DNA from: Phycisphaeraceae bacterium
Lineage (GTDB): Bacteria > Planctomycetota > Phycisphaerae > Phycisphaerales > UBA1924
DNA length: 64,000 bases
Direction: 5' to 3'
NCBI GenBank assembly: GCA_020639195.1
Contig: JACKHB010000006.1
Location: 1-64,000, forward strand
Every line of letters begins with the position of its first letter. Position 1 is the first letter of the stretch. The position numbers and the translations under genes were made by a program. A model generated the notes under the pieces. It had not been told where the DNA came from and searched no databases. It was given only the letters and a program-made list of their open reading frames with translations. Below, in pieces: positions 36,484 to 46,388 of the stretch.

Positions 36484-38235
36484 TCACCGTGCCGACCACA
36501 CGGTCTGCCCGCCGATCACCGTCCGAAGCACCCGAGTCCCGAGGATCTCCGGCGCATCGCACGTCATCACATCCCGATCGATCACGATGAAGTCCGCGTA
36601 CTTGCCCGGCTCGATCGATCCCTTGACCTGTTCCTCGAACGATGCATACGCCGCCGAGAGCGTGAACGCCCGCAGCGTCTCCTCACGCGTCATCCGTTCC
36701 TGCGCGTTCCAGCCGCCGGCCGGTTCGCCGTGCTCATCCTCGCGCATCACCGCCGCGTAGAAGCCCAGGAACGGGTTCGCCGGCTCCACGGGAAAGTCGC
36801 TCCCCGCGGCGACGACCGCCCCGCCCTTGAGCAGGCTCGCCCACGCGTAGGTGCCCTTGGCGCGTTCTCGGCCAATACGATCCTCCACCCATCGCATGTC
36901 CGTCACGCAGTGGCGAGGCTGCATCGACGCGATGACGCCCAACGCCGCAAAGCGCGGGATGTCATCGGGATGCAGCATCTGCGCATGCTCGATCGCGAAT
37001 CGGTGATCGCTCCCGGCTTTGCCCGTCTCGCGAAGGGCCCGCTCGTACGCGTCGAGCACCTCGCGGTTTCCCCGATCCCCGATCGCGTGCGTGCGGACCT
37101 GAAGCCCGACCTCCAGCGCACGCCTGGCGACCTCGTACACCAGCCGAGGCTCGGTGACGCTGAGCCCCGTCCACGGCCCGCCCTCGGACTCGTTCTCGCG
37201 ATCCGCGTACGGCTCGATCAGCCACGCCCCGCGGCTGCCCATCGCACCATCCATGTACAGCTTGATCGATCGGACCTGGAGTCGATCGCCCATGTTCGGC
37301 GGCAGGTGGGTCATCGTCGCCGCGTAGTCGGCCGACATCATCGCGTTGACGCGGATCTTCAGCCTCCCATCCCCCGCGAGCGTGCTGTACGCCTCCATCT
37401 CTTCTCGCCCGATCCCCGCGTCGTGCACGCCCGTCAGCCCGACGCTCAGGCACTCCTGCTGGGCCGCGAGAATCAGGTCTTCCGGCCCTGCGAACGCGCC
37501 CCGGATCGCATCGGTGATGAGGGAGATGGCGTTGTCGATGAACACACCTGTGGGATTGCCCTGCCGATCGCGCACGATCTCGCCGCCGGGCGGGGCCTGC
37601 GTGTTTCGCGTCACGCCCGCCAGGCGCATCGCCTCGGCGTTGGCCAGCCCTGCGTGCCCATCCACGCGGCTGAGCCACACCGGCCGATCCGGGATCGCCA
37701 GGCTGAGCAACTCGTGCGTCGGCAACGAACGGCTTGGCCAGCTCTCGTGGTCCCACCGGCCGCCGAGAATCCACGCGGCTCCATCGGTCGTGTCCGGACC
37801 GCCGTCGTCTGTCGCGCCCTGGGCCGGTGAGGGCCGCTTCCCGCCGTGCACCGGCTCGGCCGGGCCCACCCCGGCGACGACCTGCGCCACCATTTCCTCC
37901 TCGTCGCGCGCTCCCGACAGGTCCAGCACGCCCAGCCGGAACGCTCCCAGCCCGCTCATGTGGCCGTGCGCATCGATCAGGCCGGGCAGCACGGTCCTGC
38001 CCTCGAGATCCACCCGCCGGGCCTGCGGCCCGGCCAGCGCCAGGATCTCGGCGTTGCTGCCTACCGCGCCGAACGTGCCGCCCTCGATCGCAAACGCCTC
38101 CGCACGTCCGCGTTCACCCATCGTGTAGATGTTGCCGTTGAAGTAGATCGCATCGGGCGGCGCCGCGTTCGCGCCGAGCACCATGACCGACCCCACCAGG
38201 GCCGCCAGTCTCAAACGATTCGAGTGCTCGCGCAT
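36484..38235 (-). CDS. Secreted amidohydrolase (YtcJ-like)
   Basis: A 583-residue amidohydrolase with an N-terminal signal-like segment (LRLAALVGSVMVLGANA). Family marks are AIYFNGNIYTMGERGRAEA, LPGLIDAHGHMSGLGA (the metal HxH), RVDGHAGLANAEAM, VHDAGIG, TIGDRGN-type AIGDRGNREVLDAYE, FAIEHAQMLHPDDIPRF and SDFPVEPANPF. AAGGAGG upstream of the ATG at 38235 supports this start over the longer frame. The substrate is unknown; relatives act on formamides and other amides. It lies 49 bases downstream of polA on the same strand. Confidence 0.88.
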   Translation of the reverse strand: MREHSNRLRLAALVGSVMVLGANAAPPDAIYFNGNIYTMGERGRAEAFAIEGGTFGAVGSNAEILALAGPQARRVDLEGRTVLPGLIDAHGHMSGLGAFRLGVLDLSGARDEEEMVAQVVAGVGPAEPVHGGKRPSPAQGATDDGGPDTTDGAAWILGGRWDHESWPSRSLPTHELLSLAIPDRPVWLSRVDGHAGLANAEAMRLAGVTRNTQAPPGGEIVRDRQGNPTGVFIDNAISLITDAIRGAFAGPEDLILAAQQECLSVGLTGVHDAGIGREEMEAYSTLAGDGRLKIRVNAMMSADYAATMTHLPPNMGDRLQVRSIKLYMDGAMGSRGAWLIEPYADRENESEGGPWTGLSVTEPRLVYEVARRALEVGLQVRTHAIGDRGNREVLDAYERALRETGKAGSDHRFAIEHAQMLHPDDIPRFAALGVIASMQPRHCVTDMRWVEDRIGRERAKGTYAWASLLKGGAVVAAGSDFPVEPANPFLGFYAAVMREDEHGEPAGGWNAQERMTREETLRAFTLSAAYASFEEQVKGSIEPGKYADFIVIDRDVMTCDAPEILGTRVLRTVIGGQTVWSAR

Positions 38236-38284
38236 GCCGCCGCCTCCTTCTCTGGGCTCCCCGGTTCCCGCAACCGTCCCACCG

Positions 38285-41185
38285 CTATTTCCCCTCGTAC
38301 CAGTTCCCTGCCACGTGCGAGTCCACAACCAGCGGCACGCGCAGGGCCATCGCCCCTTCCATCTCCTTCACGATCACTATGCGCGCCGACTCGGCTCGTC
38401 CTTCGGGGGCCTCGAAGACTAGCTCGTCATGGATCTGCAACAGCATCTTCACGTCCCGCAAGGCCCTCGAGGCCTCATCTGGTCGCTCTTCACACTCTGC
38501 GCCTCGCTGCATCTTCATGATCCGCACCATCGCGATCTTGATGAGGTCCGCCGCGGATCCCTGCACGACCGAGTTGATCGCGATCCGCTCGGCGAACGCC
38601 CGCCGCTGCGGCTGGTTGCTGTCGATGTCCTGGATCGGCCGCCGCCGGCCCAGCATCGTCTCAACGTACCCGTACCGCCTCGCCTGCTCGATGCACTCCT
38701 GCAGGAACGTCGTGATCCCCCGGAATCGCCGCTTGTAGTCGTCGATGATCCGGGCGGCCTCATCCCGGCCGATGTCCAGCCGCCTCGCCAGCCCGAACGC
38801 CGTAATCCCATAGACGATCCCGAAGTTCACCATCTTCGCGCCGCTGCGCTGCTCGCGCGTCACGTCCGCGACCGGCACACCATGGATCTGCGCCGCCACC
38901 GCCGTGTGGATGTCCTCTCCCTGCTCAAACGCCTCGATCAGAGCCGGATCGCGCGACAGGTGCGCCAGAAGCCGCAGCTCAATCTGCGAGTAGTCCGCCG
39001 TGATCAGCACGCGCCCGGGGGGCGCGATGAACGCCCGCCGGATCTCCCGACCGACCTCGGTCCGGATGGGGATGTTCTGCAGATTCGGGTCGCTCGAGCT
39101 CAGCCGCCCCGTCGCCGCACCGGTCTGGTTGAAACTGGCGTGGATGCGCCTGGTCTCGGGGTCGATGCACTCACGCAGGTTCACCAGGTACGTGTTCACA
39201 AGCTTGGTGAGCTGACGGTAGTCCAGGATCAGGCGGGGCAGGTCCGACTCGATCGTCGCGTCCTGCGCCAGCTTCTCCAGCACCTCGGCGTCGGTCGATG
39301 GCCCCGTCTTGCCGCGCTTAATGACCGTCAGCCCCAGCCCCGGCTCCTCGGCATCGGCTTTGTTGAAGAGCACGGCCGAGAGCTGTCTCGGTGAGTCTGG
39401 ATCGAACGCCCTTCCCACCGCCTGGACCGCCGCACTGCGGATGCTCTCTCGCAGCACACGGATCTGCTCCTGCAGGGACGCCTCCTGGCGCGACAACTCC
39501 TCCGGATCGACGAGAATCCCATTCCATTCGAGCTCCGCGAGCACCTCCACCAGCGGCATCTCCACGTCGTGCCACAGGCGCGCCAGGCCCATCGCCCTCA
39601 GTTGCGGCATCATCAGCCGCGCCAGCCGCAACGAAATGTCCGCGTCCTCCGCCGCATACGGCCCCGCACGCTCCAGCGGCACCTCGTCAAATCGGCGCTG
39701 CTCCTTGCCGCTCCCGATGAGATCCCGGATCGGGATCGTCGTGTGGTCCAGCAACGCCAGGGCCAGCGCATCCATCGAGTGGCTCGATCGCGACGCATCG
39801 ATCAGGTAGCTCGCGACCATGCTGTCGCACGAGCCCTCGTGCTCCAGCCCGCGCAGCTCCACCCCCGCCCGGCGCAGGATCAGGAGGTCGTACTTGAGAT
39901 TGTGCCCGCACTTGGGACGGGCGGGATCCTCCAGCAACGGGCGCAGCGCCCCGAGCACGGTCGCCTCATCCAGGTGCCGCTCTGGCGTGGGCGAACGAAC
40001 CGGCACGTAGCACCCCGTGCCCGGTGTGGTCGAGAAGCTCAGGCCGCACAGCTCCGCCCGCATCGGCGCAAGCGACGTCGTCTCGGTGTCCACGGCAAAG
40101 AGCGCAGCGCCCCTCAACTCGTCGACCAGCGCACCGAGCTCCCGCTTCGTGCAGACCGTGCGGTAGTCCGCGTCCCCGACTTCGATCGGAGTCTCCACGG
40201 CGTCGAACAGCCCACCGAACGCGGGCCCCTTCGATCGAGAGCCTGTTCGCTTGGGCCCCGACGCCGCATCCTCAACCCGCGACTTCGCATCGCCCGACCC
40301 CACCAGCCTCTCCACCTCCTCCTGGTACCGGTTGAATCCCAGTTCCCGCAGGATCGGCGTCAGCCGCTCGAGATGGACTCGATCTCGGGCCGCCTCCTCG
40401 AGTTCGAACTCGATCGGCGCATCGTGGCGCAGGGTGACCAGCTCTCGCGACAGCCCCAGCCGCCCCGCCGCCTCGCGCAGCTTCTCGCCCCGCTTGCCCT
40501 TGACCTCATCCGCCCGCGACAGCAGCGCCTCGAGCGACCCGTACTCCCCGATCATCTTCGCGGCGGTCTTCTCCCCCACCCCCTCCACGCCGGGCACGTT
40601 GTCCACCGTGTCGCCCATCAGGGCCAGCATGTCAATGACCTGGCGCGGCTCGAGCCCCGTCTCCTCCTTGAGCGTCTCGGCCGTGAACAGCTCGTCCTTG
40701 TGGATGTCGAACAACTCCACTCGCCCCGGCACGAGGATCTGCTTGAGGTCCTTGTCCTTGCTGATGATCCTGATCCGCAGGTCAGGGTCTTCCTCGATCA
40801 GGCGAGATGCGATCGTGGCGATCACGTCATCCGCCTCGAACCCTTCCGCCCCCACCACCGGCACGCCCACCTCGCGCAGCGCCGCGAGACACCGGTCCAC
40901 CTGCACCCGCAGGTCGCTGGGCGGCTCCGGCCGGGTCGCCTTGTAGTCCTCGTACAGCTCGCTGCGGAACGTGCCGCGATCCCCCGAAACATCCAGCGCG
41001 ACGGCGACCGCGTCGGGCGGTCCGTCCATCTTCCCCTCGCCCCGCAGGAGCTTCAGCAGCATGCCAATGAATCCAAAGGTCATGTTGGTGGGCTCACCCG
41101 TGACCGGGCTGGACATCGGCGTGCGGATGGCGTGGTAGGCCCTGAAGAACTGGGCGTAGCCATCGATCAGGTACAGCGTCCGCAT
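38285..41185 (-). CDS. polA: DNA polymerase I
   Basis: A 966-residue three-domain polymerase. Residues ~1-290 are the 5'-3' exonuclease (LYLIDGYAQFFRAYHA, GFEADDVIATIA, DTVDNVPGVEGVGEKTA). Residues ~345-540 are the 3'-5' proofreading domain, with active-site acids retained in FAVDTETTSL, KCGHNLKYDLLI and YAAEDADISLRL. From ~570 on is the polymerase domain: DYSQIELRLLAHLSRD (motif A), GAKMVNFGIVYGI (motif B) and LLQIHDELVFEAP (motif C). It functions in repair and in removing RNA primers. Confidence 0.97.
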   Translation of the reverse strand: MRTLYLIDGYAQFFRAYHAIRTPMSSPVTGEPTNMTFGFIGMLLKLLRGEGKMDGPPDAVAVALDVSGDRGTFRSELYEDYKATRPEPPSDLRVQVDRCLAALREVGVPVVGAEGFEADDVIATIASRLIEEDPDLRIRIISKDKDLKQILVPGRVELFDIHKDELFTAETLKEETGLEPRQVIDMLALMGDTVDNVPGVEGVGEKTAAKMIGEYGSLEALLSRADEVKGKRGEKLREAAGRLGLSRELVTLRHDAPIEFELEEAARDRVHLERLTPILRELGFNRYQEEVERLVGSGDAKSRVEDAASGPKRTGSRSKGPAFGGLFDAVETPIEVGDADYRTVCTKRELGALVDELRGAALFAVDTETTSLAPMRAELCGLSFSTTPGTGCYVPVRSPTPERHLDEATVLGALRPLLEDPARPKCGHNLKYDLLILRRAGVELRGLEHEGSCDSMVASYLIDASRSSHSMDALALALLDHTTIPIRDLIGSGKEQRRFDEVPLERAGPYAAEDADISLRLARLMMPQLRAMGLARLWHDVEMPLVEVLAELEWNGILVDPEELSRQEASLQEQIRVLRESIRSAAVQAVGRAFDPDSPRQLSAVLFNKADAEEPGLGLTVIKRGKTGPSTDAEVLEKLAQDATIESDLPRLILDYRQLTKLVNTYLVNLRECIDPETRRIHASFNQTGAATGRLSSSDPNLQNIPIRTEVGREIRRAFIAPPGRVLITADYSQIELRLLAHLSRDPALIEAFEQGEDIHTAVAAQIHGVPVADVTREQRSGAKMVNFGIVYGITAFGLARRLDIGRDEAARIIDDYKRRFRGITTFLQECIEQARRYGYVETMLGRRRPIQDIDSNQPQRRAFAERIAINSVVQGSAADLIKIAMVRIMKMQRGAECEERPDEASRALRDVKMLLQIHDELVFEAPEGRAESARIVIVKEMEGAMALRVPLVVDSHVAGNWYEGK

Positions 41186-41284
41186 GGGGGCAGCGTACGT
41201 CGGGGCGCTGCGCGCCGCCTACCCGGGCGATGCACCCGACGGCAAGTGCGACAGGACGCATGGCGGCATGGGGCGCACCACGGG

Positions 41285-41707
41285 CTACGGCCCGGGATTC
41301 GCCGACGTCGCCCCCTTCTGCTCGATTGTTCCATCAGGAAGCGCCTTCACGCTCCAGACGGCCTTCCCTCCTGGCGTGCAGAGTGCGATCGTTGATCCGC
41401 TCGGTTCCGCGCCGATGCGCACCGCAACTGAACCGTCGGGATGGTTCAGCGTCAGGAGGGGGTATCCAAGCGGCGACAGATCGAGCGAAGCCCGGGCCGT
41501 CCCGCTGACATCGAAGAGCGTCACCGTCGGGCCGTTGCCGGGCGCTCCGAGGATGACACTCGCGTTGGTTCGGCCTCCCACAAAGACGAATCGGGCATGC
41601 GTCCCGATCACTCGGGGGAGCAGCATCGTCACGGCAACACCGGCGCATGCGCCGGCAAGCAGCGCCACAACGACGAGCGAGGTCATACTCAGCCTGGTCA
41701 TAGGCAT
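41285..41707 (-). CDS. Small membrane-anchored or exported protein, unknown function
   Basis: A 140-residue protein with a strong N-terminal hydrophobic segment (SLVVVALLAGACAGVAVTMLL). The remainder is beta-rich: RFVFVGGRTNASVILGAPGNGPTVTLFD, LDLSPLGYPLLTLNHPDG, STIALCTPGGKAVWSVKALPDG. I do not recognise the family, though repeated short strands resemble proteins that recur in phage tail or secreted contexts. ATG at 41701 has better ribosome-site spacing than 41707. It lies 47 bases downstream of the GlmU-like gene. Confidence 0.6.
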   Translation of the reverse strand: MPMTRLSMTSLVVVALLAGACAGVAVTMLLPRVIGTHARFVFVGGRTNASVILGAPGNGPTVTLFDVSGTARASLDLSPLGYPLLTLNHPDGSVAVRIGAEPSGSTIALCTPGGKAVWSVKALPDGTIEQKGATSANPGP

Positions 41708-41754
41708 CTCTCGGAGCCGTCCATGCCCTCGTTCGCCACCCGCGTCGCGGAAAC

Positions 41755-42969
41755 CTACGTCTCACCAGCCCGCCCATGGACCGCTGCGATCCTCTCCAGG
41801 TACGCCTCGCTCGGTTCGATCTCACGCCGCCCCATCATCGCCCGCATCACCTCCAGGAACTTCGCCAGCCGGAACGCCTGCCGCCCCTTGTCGGTGTTCC
41901 AGCTGAACGCCGGCACGCACCCCGACACCGCCTGCGTCTGCGCCAGCATCGCGCCCGTCCCCAGCACGCACCCGGTCATCAGGCGCGTGCCGATCGCCGT
42001 TTTGACGTGATCGCCGATGATCGCGCCCAGGAACTGCTCGCCCGTCCGCTCGCGCGAGCCGCCCGGCGAGGTCTGCACCGTCACGTCGCCGTAGGTATTG
42101 AGCAGGTTCGAGTTGTTCGTGTCCGCGCCCAGGTTCACCCACTCGCCCACCCACGAATCGCCCAGGAACCCCTCGTGCGCCTTGTTGGAGAACCCCTGGA
42201 AGACCACGCCCGAGATCTCCCCCGACACCTTGCACACCGGGCCGATCGCCGTGTGCGCCCGGATCAGCGCCCGCTCCAGCACCGTCGAGCCAGCGCCGAT
42301 CGCCGCGGGACCGATGATGATCGCCCCCGGGCGAACCGTCGCCCCCGTGCCGATGTGGACGGGCCCATCCTCCGCCACCAGCGTCACGCCGGGATACACC
42401 GTCGCCCCGGGATCGATATGGGCCGGGTGCTCGCCCACGAGCATCACCCCGCCGGGCAGATCCTGCGTCGGCCCGGCGCCCAGAATCGTCAGGTCGATGT
42501 TGAGCGCCAGATCCCGCGCCGAGCGAACATGCCACGGCTTGGCCAGCAGCACCCGCTCGGGAAACTCGATCCGCTCGGCGTCAAACGCCTCACCGCGCAG
42601 CATGGCCCCGCACGCCCCGGACGACAGCCTCGCCGCCACCACATCCCCCGACACCGCCTCGATCAGCGCCTGCCCCGGACCAAGCGCCTCGATCTGCGGC
42701 ACCGGAATCGGACACCGCCCGTTGACCGCCAGCACCGGCCCCTCGCCCTCGGGCAGCAGGTTGATCGGAACATCGTGCCGGTCGCGCGCCAGCGGCGCCA
42801 GCGCGTCGGGCGTCCAGAGACCGAGCCCGTCGTGCTCAATGACCGACGCCAGGCGCTCGAGGTTGGTCAGAGCCGCCACGCGGATGTTGAACGACAGCCG
42901 CAGGTCGTCCACGGGCGACAGCGCCCCGCCGCGATCATCGAAGAAGATCAGGCTGGCCATCGCGCGCAC
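41755..42969 (-). CDS. GlmU-like putative sugar nucleotidyltransferase with left-handed beta-helix
   Basis: A 404-residue protein. The first ~170 residues form a reduced nucleotidyltransferase-like domain (SLIFFDDRGGALSPVDDLRLSFNIR). From ~185 to ~350 hexapeptide repeats form a left-handed beta-helix (ATVYPGVTLVAEDGPVHIGTGATVRPGAIIIGPAAIG), with SNKAHEGFLGDSWVGEWVNLGADTNNSNL and IGTRLMTGCVLGTGA further on. The architecture matches the GlmU-family putative sugar nucleotidyl transferases of Bacteroidetes and Planctomycetes. The classical GXGTRM-type loop is missing, so the substrate and activity are uncertain. It follows mreD by 30 bases, which suggests envelope-precursor metabolism. Confidence 0.85.
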   Translation of the reverse strand: MRAMASLIFFDDRGGALSPVDDLRLSFNIRVAALTNLERLASVIEHDGLGLWTPDALAPLARDRHDVPINLLPEGEGPVLAVNGRCPIPVPQIEALGPGQALIEAVSGDVVAARLSSGACGAMLRGEAFDAERIEFPERVLLAKPWHVRSARDLALNIDLTILGAGPTQDLPGGVMLVGEHPAHIDPGATVYPGVTLVAEDGPVHIGTGATVRPGAIIIGPAAIGAGSTVLERALIRAHTAIGPVCKVSGEISGVVFQGFSNKAHEGFLGDSWVGEWVNLGADTNNSNLLNTYGDVTVQTSPGGSRERTGEQFLGAIIGDHVKTAIGTRLMTGCVLGTGAMLAQTQAVSGCVPAFSWNTDKGRQAFRLAKFLEVMRAMMGRREIEPSEAYLERIAAVHGRAGET

Positions 42970-42999
42970 TCTAGCCGCACCGACCCGGCCTTCGATGGG

Positions 43000-43575
43000 C
43001 TACGCATGCCGGCGCATCCCCCGGGTGTGGGCCGAGGCCTGCGCGGTCGCAAACGCGAACAGCGGCAGCGCCGGGAACAGGATCAGCGAGAGCGCCAGCG
43101 CCGTCACGCCCGAGTACAGCGCCGAGGCCAGGCGCGTGAGCAACTGGCCCGAAGCGTCCCACACCATCGGATCGTACATGGAGCGCAGCGTGTGCAGCGC
43201 CACCACGACGATCCCCGACACGATGCCTGCCAGAACGGTCAGCGCGACGACCGACACGGGGTTGCGCCGGATCACCATGCCGCGAACATTCAGGATGAGC
43301 ACGGACGCGCCAAGATACCCCAGCGCGTGCGGGCCCGCGACGACGGCGCGCGAATCGGCCCCCGTCGCGATCGGGCCGGTGAGATCCACCAGCAGGCCCA
43401 GCAGCATCGCCCCGGCCATCGCCACGCCCGAGGGGGCCCAGATGGCCACGAACACCATCAGCGGCAGAACGAAGCTTGGCGCGATCGCCGTGGGATTCAA
43501 CTGCAGCACATCGCGCAGGCCCGTCTCCAGGCCGAGGCAGATCCACGCGACGATGGCGAACGTCACCCAGTTCAC
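43000..43575 (-). CDS. mreD: Rod shape-determining protein MreD-like
   Basis: A 191-residue integral membrane protein with about five hydrophobic segments (VTFAIVAWICLGLETG, FVLPLMVFVAIWAP, AMAGAMLLGLLVDLTG, VVALTVLAGIVSGIVVVALH, LALSLILFPALPLFAFA). MreD sequences are poorly conserved; the assignment rests on position after mreC and on topology. I chose the GTG at 43575, which overlaps the mreC stop by four bases (GTGA). Confidence 0.8.
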   Translation of the reverse strand: MNWVTFAIVAWICLGLETGLRDVLQLNPTAIAPSFVLPLMVFVAIWAPSGVAMAGAMLLGLLVDLTGPIATGADSRAVVAGPHALGYLGASVLILNVRGMVIRRNPVSVVALTVLAGIVSGIVVVALHTLRSMYDPMVWDASGQLLTRLASALYSGVTALALSLILFPALPLFAFATAQASAHTRGMRRHA

Positions 43576-44450
43576 CCATCGCCCTCCAGAGCCCGGGTGA
43601 TCCGCAGTTCGATATCGCTCACGCGCGACAGGTCCATGGCGGGGCGCACCGTGATGATGCGGCGCAGCGGCTGGTCCTCGGCCCGGTCCACGCGCGTCAC
43701 CCTCCCAAGCTCGAGCATCTGGGCGTGGCGGGGCCACGCATCATCATCAAGGCGCACCAGCAGCCCGGGCTCGATCTCGATCGCCGGCAGGTCGGGACGC
43801 TGGCCCGGGTCTTCGACCGCCCCGCGGAGGTTGCCAGCGCCATCGGGCTCCAGCGTGCACAGAAGGCCCTGTCCGTCCTCGGTCAGCACCACGCGCCCCA
43901 GCACCGTGTCCGCGCCGTCGTCGGTCAGAGGCCGGATCTCGCTCAGCCCCCTCGCGGCGTGCACCACGCGCCCGAGCAGTTGCACGCCCCGGACCGTCGC
44001 GACCGTCCGCGGCTGCACGCCCGCCTCCGTGCCGATGCGCGTTCGCAGCAGCAGGCGCGAGAGGTCCGTCGAGATGCCGATGACCGACGCGGTCAGGAGC
44101 GACACGTCCGGGTCCGGGTTGAGGGCGACGCCGTTCTGGAGATCGCGGACCCGCTCGCGCAGCGCCGCGTTCTCTCTCGCTGCGCGCAGGTACAGGGCCT
44201 GGAACCGCGCGGCGTCCTCGAGCTTGAGGCGCTGCTCCGGCGGATCCTCCCGAACTCGCGCGGGGCTGACCCAGCGCACCAGTTGCAGGACCGGGTGCGA
44301 GATCGGAGCGATCAGCCGCGTGGCGAGATCACCGAACCAGCCCACCCAGGCGGTGTAGCGGATGGGCGCGACCGACAGAACCAACGCCGCGGCGATGCTC
44401 GCGCTCAGGGCGCGGCGAGGGGTGAGGAGGTTGGAGTTGTGGCGGGCCAT
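43572..44450 (-). CDS. mreC: Rod shape-determining protein MreC
   Basis: A 292-residue protein with one N-terminal membrane anchor (ALSASIAAALVLSVAP), a coiled coil at about 80-112 (LEDAARFQALYLRAARENAALRE) and a beta-rich periplasmic part (LLTASVIGISTDLSRLLLRTRIGTEAGVQ, LLGRVVHA, LRGAVED). MreC links MreB to the wall synthesis machinery. It lies 21 bases after mreB. The repeating small beta-barrel pattern and the order mreB-mreC-mreD make the call secure. Confidence 0.92.
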   Translation of the reverse strand: MARHNSNLLTPRRALSASIAAALVLSVAPIRYTAWVGWFGDLATRLIAPISHPVLQLVRWVSPARVREDPPEQRLKLEDAARFQALYLRAARENAALRERVRDLQNGVALNPDPDVSLLTASVIGISTDLSRLLLRTRIGTEAGVQPRTVATVRGVQLLGRVVHAARGLSEIRPLTDDGADTVLGRVVLTEDGQGLLCTLEPDGAGNLRGAVEDPGQRPDLPAIEIEPGLLVRLDDDAWPRHAQMLELGRVTRVDRAEDQPLRRIITVRPAMDLSRVSDIELRITRALEGDG

Positions 44451-44471
44451 CGGCGGGGCGACGCGGCGGAA

Positions 44472-45521
44472 TCACACGTCCATGTCGTTCTCGAGCGTCT
44501 TCTTCCACTCCTCGATGTGTTCGAGGTAGATCGCCGTGCCGCGAGCCACGCACGTGAGCGGATCGTCCGCGAGCCGGGCCTCGAGACCGGTGGACTTCTG
44601 GATGACCTGGGGCAGCCCGCGCAGCAGGGACCCGCCTCCGGCCAGCGTGATGCCGTTCTCCACCAGGTCCGCCGCGAGTTCCGGCTCCGCGCGCTCGAGG
44701 GTCCGCGTGACGGCGTCGATGATGGCGTTGACCGGCTCCATCAGCGCCTCGCGGATCTCCTCCGAGGTGATCACCGTCTTGCGGGGCAGGCCCGAGATCA
44801 TGTCCCGCCCGCGCACCTCGACCTCGGTCTCCTCGCCGACGGGCGCCGCCGAACCGACCTCGATCTTGATGCGCTCCGAGGTCTGTTCGCCGACCATCAG
44901 GTTGTACGTCTTCTTCATGTAGCTGATGATCGCCTCGTCCATGTCGTCGCCCGCGACCCGCACGGACTCGCACGTGGCGATGTCGGCCAGCGACATGATC
45001 GCGACCTCCGTCGTCCCGCCGCCGATATCCACGATCATCGAAGCGGTCGGCTCGGCAAACGGCAACCCCGCGCCGATCGCCGCCGCAATCGGCTCCTCGA
45101 TCAGGTACGTCCGGCGGGCCCCCGCACGCTCGGCCGAGTCGAACACCGCCCGCTTCTCGACCGCGGTAATGCCCGAGGGAACCGAGATCACCACGCGCGG
45201 GCCGATCATGCGGTGGCGGCCCATCACCTTGCGGATGAAGTACCCGAGCATCGCCTCGGTGATCTCGAAGTCGGAGATCACGCCGTCCTTGAGCGGGCGC
45301 ACGGCCGTGATCGAGCCCGGCGTCTTGCCGAGCATCTCCTTGGCGACCCAGCCGACGGCCTCGCCGCCCTTGAGCACCTGGTTCGTGCCCTTCTTGACCG
45401 CGACCACGGACGGCTCATTCAGCACGATGCCCTGACCCCGCACGGCCACGAGCGTGTTGCACGTGCCGAGGTCAATGCCCATGTCCACGCTGAACAGGCC
45501 GAAGAGGCGGTCGAAGATCAC
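44472..45521 (-). CDS. mreB: Rod shape-determining protein MreB
   Basis: A 349-residue bacterial actin that guides elongation of the cell wall. ATPase motifs are readable: phosphate 1 DMGIDLGTCNTLVAVRG, connect-region KDGVISDFEITEAML, phosphate 2 MIVDIGGGTTEVAIMSL, and adenosine-binding ITLAGGGSLLRGLP. It heads mreB-mreC-mreD and the GlmU-like gene on the minus strand. The 165 bases upstream should hold the promoter. Confidence 0.97.
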   Translation of the reverse strand: MIFDRLFGLFSVDMGIDLGTCNTLVAVRGQGIVLNEPSVVAVKKGTNQVLKGGEAVGWVAKEMLGKTPGSITAVRPLKDGVISDFEITEAMLGYFIRKVMGRHRMIGPRVVISVPSGITAVEKRAVFDSAERAGARRTYLIEEPIAAAIGAGLPFAEPTASMIVDIGGGTTEVAIMSLADIATCESVRVAGDDMDEAIISYMKKTYNLMVGEQTSERIKIEVGSAAPVGEETEVEVRGRDMISGLPRKTVITSEEIREALMEPVNAIIDAVTRTLERAEPELAADLVENGITLAGGGSLLRGLPQVIQKSTGLEARLADDPLTCVARGTAIYLEHIEEWKKTLENDMDV

Positions 45522-45686
45522 GTTCCCACTCTTGACGATCCCTCGTCATCTGGCCGGCGTCGCGGCGCGAGAGAGCCGACCCGGTGCGCCAACCGTGGCG
45601 CCGCGATGCCAACAGTAGTACCGAATACTCCAGCACAACGCCAGTGAGTGTGGTCTGTCGCCAGATGTCGGTAGCTGTGGATGGCC

Positions 45687-46388
45687 TCAGAACTCCGAGC
45701 CCTCGAGCCGCAGCCCGGCGTCGCCCAGCGCCGCATGGACCGCCCGCTCGACCGTCTCGGCATCGAACCCCCGCCGAGCCAGGAACGCCGCCGCCCGTCT
45801 CGCCCGGGACTCGACCGAGCCGCCGCCGCTCCGAAGGCGCGATGCCGCCAGCACCCGGGCGTCGCGCAGCGGATCGGGCGAGGCCACACCATCGGCCGCG
45901 TCACGCGCAATCTCCGCGGCAAGTCCGCGCGCGAGCAGTCGCACCACGATCGCCTCGGGCGCGTGCCCCCGCGTCGCGAGCGCCGCCGCGAGATCGCCCG
46001 CAAGCCGCACATCATCGAGCAGGCCGGCCCTGACCAGGCTGTCCAACGCCGCATCCGCGGCGCCGGGCGACACCCCCTCCGATGCGAGCCGACTCTGGAT
46101 CTCGGCGACCGAGCGCGGGCGGGTCGCCAGCCAGCGCTGCGACAGAGACAGCGCCCGCTGCGTCTCCGATGCCAGCCCGATCGACGCCTCGAGTTCGGGC
46201 GTCCACGCCGAGCCCACCCCCAGGCCAAGATCGTGAACAGCCTTCGGGTCCAGCGTCGCGACCCGCCGCCGACCGACGAAGACGGAGATATCGCCGCTGG
46301 CCAGAACCGAAAGGCGCGTGACCACCTGCGGAGTCGCAACGGCCCCAGCGCTCCCGAACAACTCCGGTTGTTCCGGGCCGTGCGCCAT
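45687..46388 (-). CDS. recX: RecX-family regulatory protein
   Basis: A 233-residue helical protein. The RecX repeats can be read: ALSLSQRWLATRPRSVAEIQSRLASEGVSPGAADAALDSLVRAGLLDD, then LAAALATRGHAPEAIVVRLLARGL, and AFLARRGFDAETVERAVHAAL at the C-terminus. RecX modulates RecA filament activity. No recA is adjacent. The ATG follows the stop of the TPR gene immediately, so they form one transcription unit. Confidence 0.85.
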   Translation of the reverse strand: MAHGPEQPELFGSAGAVATPQVVTRLSVLASGDISVFVGRRRVATLDPKAVHDLGLGVGSAWTPELEASIGLASETQRALSLSQRWLATRPRSVAEIQSRLASEGVSPGAADAALDSLVRAGLLDDVRLAGDLAAALATRGHAPEAIVVRLLARGLAAEIARDAADGVASPDPLRDARVLAASRLRSGGGSVESRARRAAAFLARRGFDAETVERAVHAALGDAGLRLEGSEF

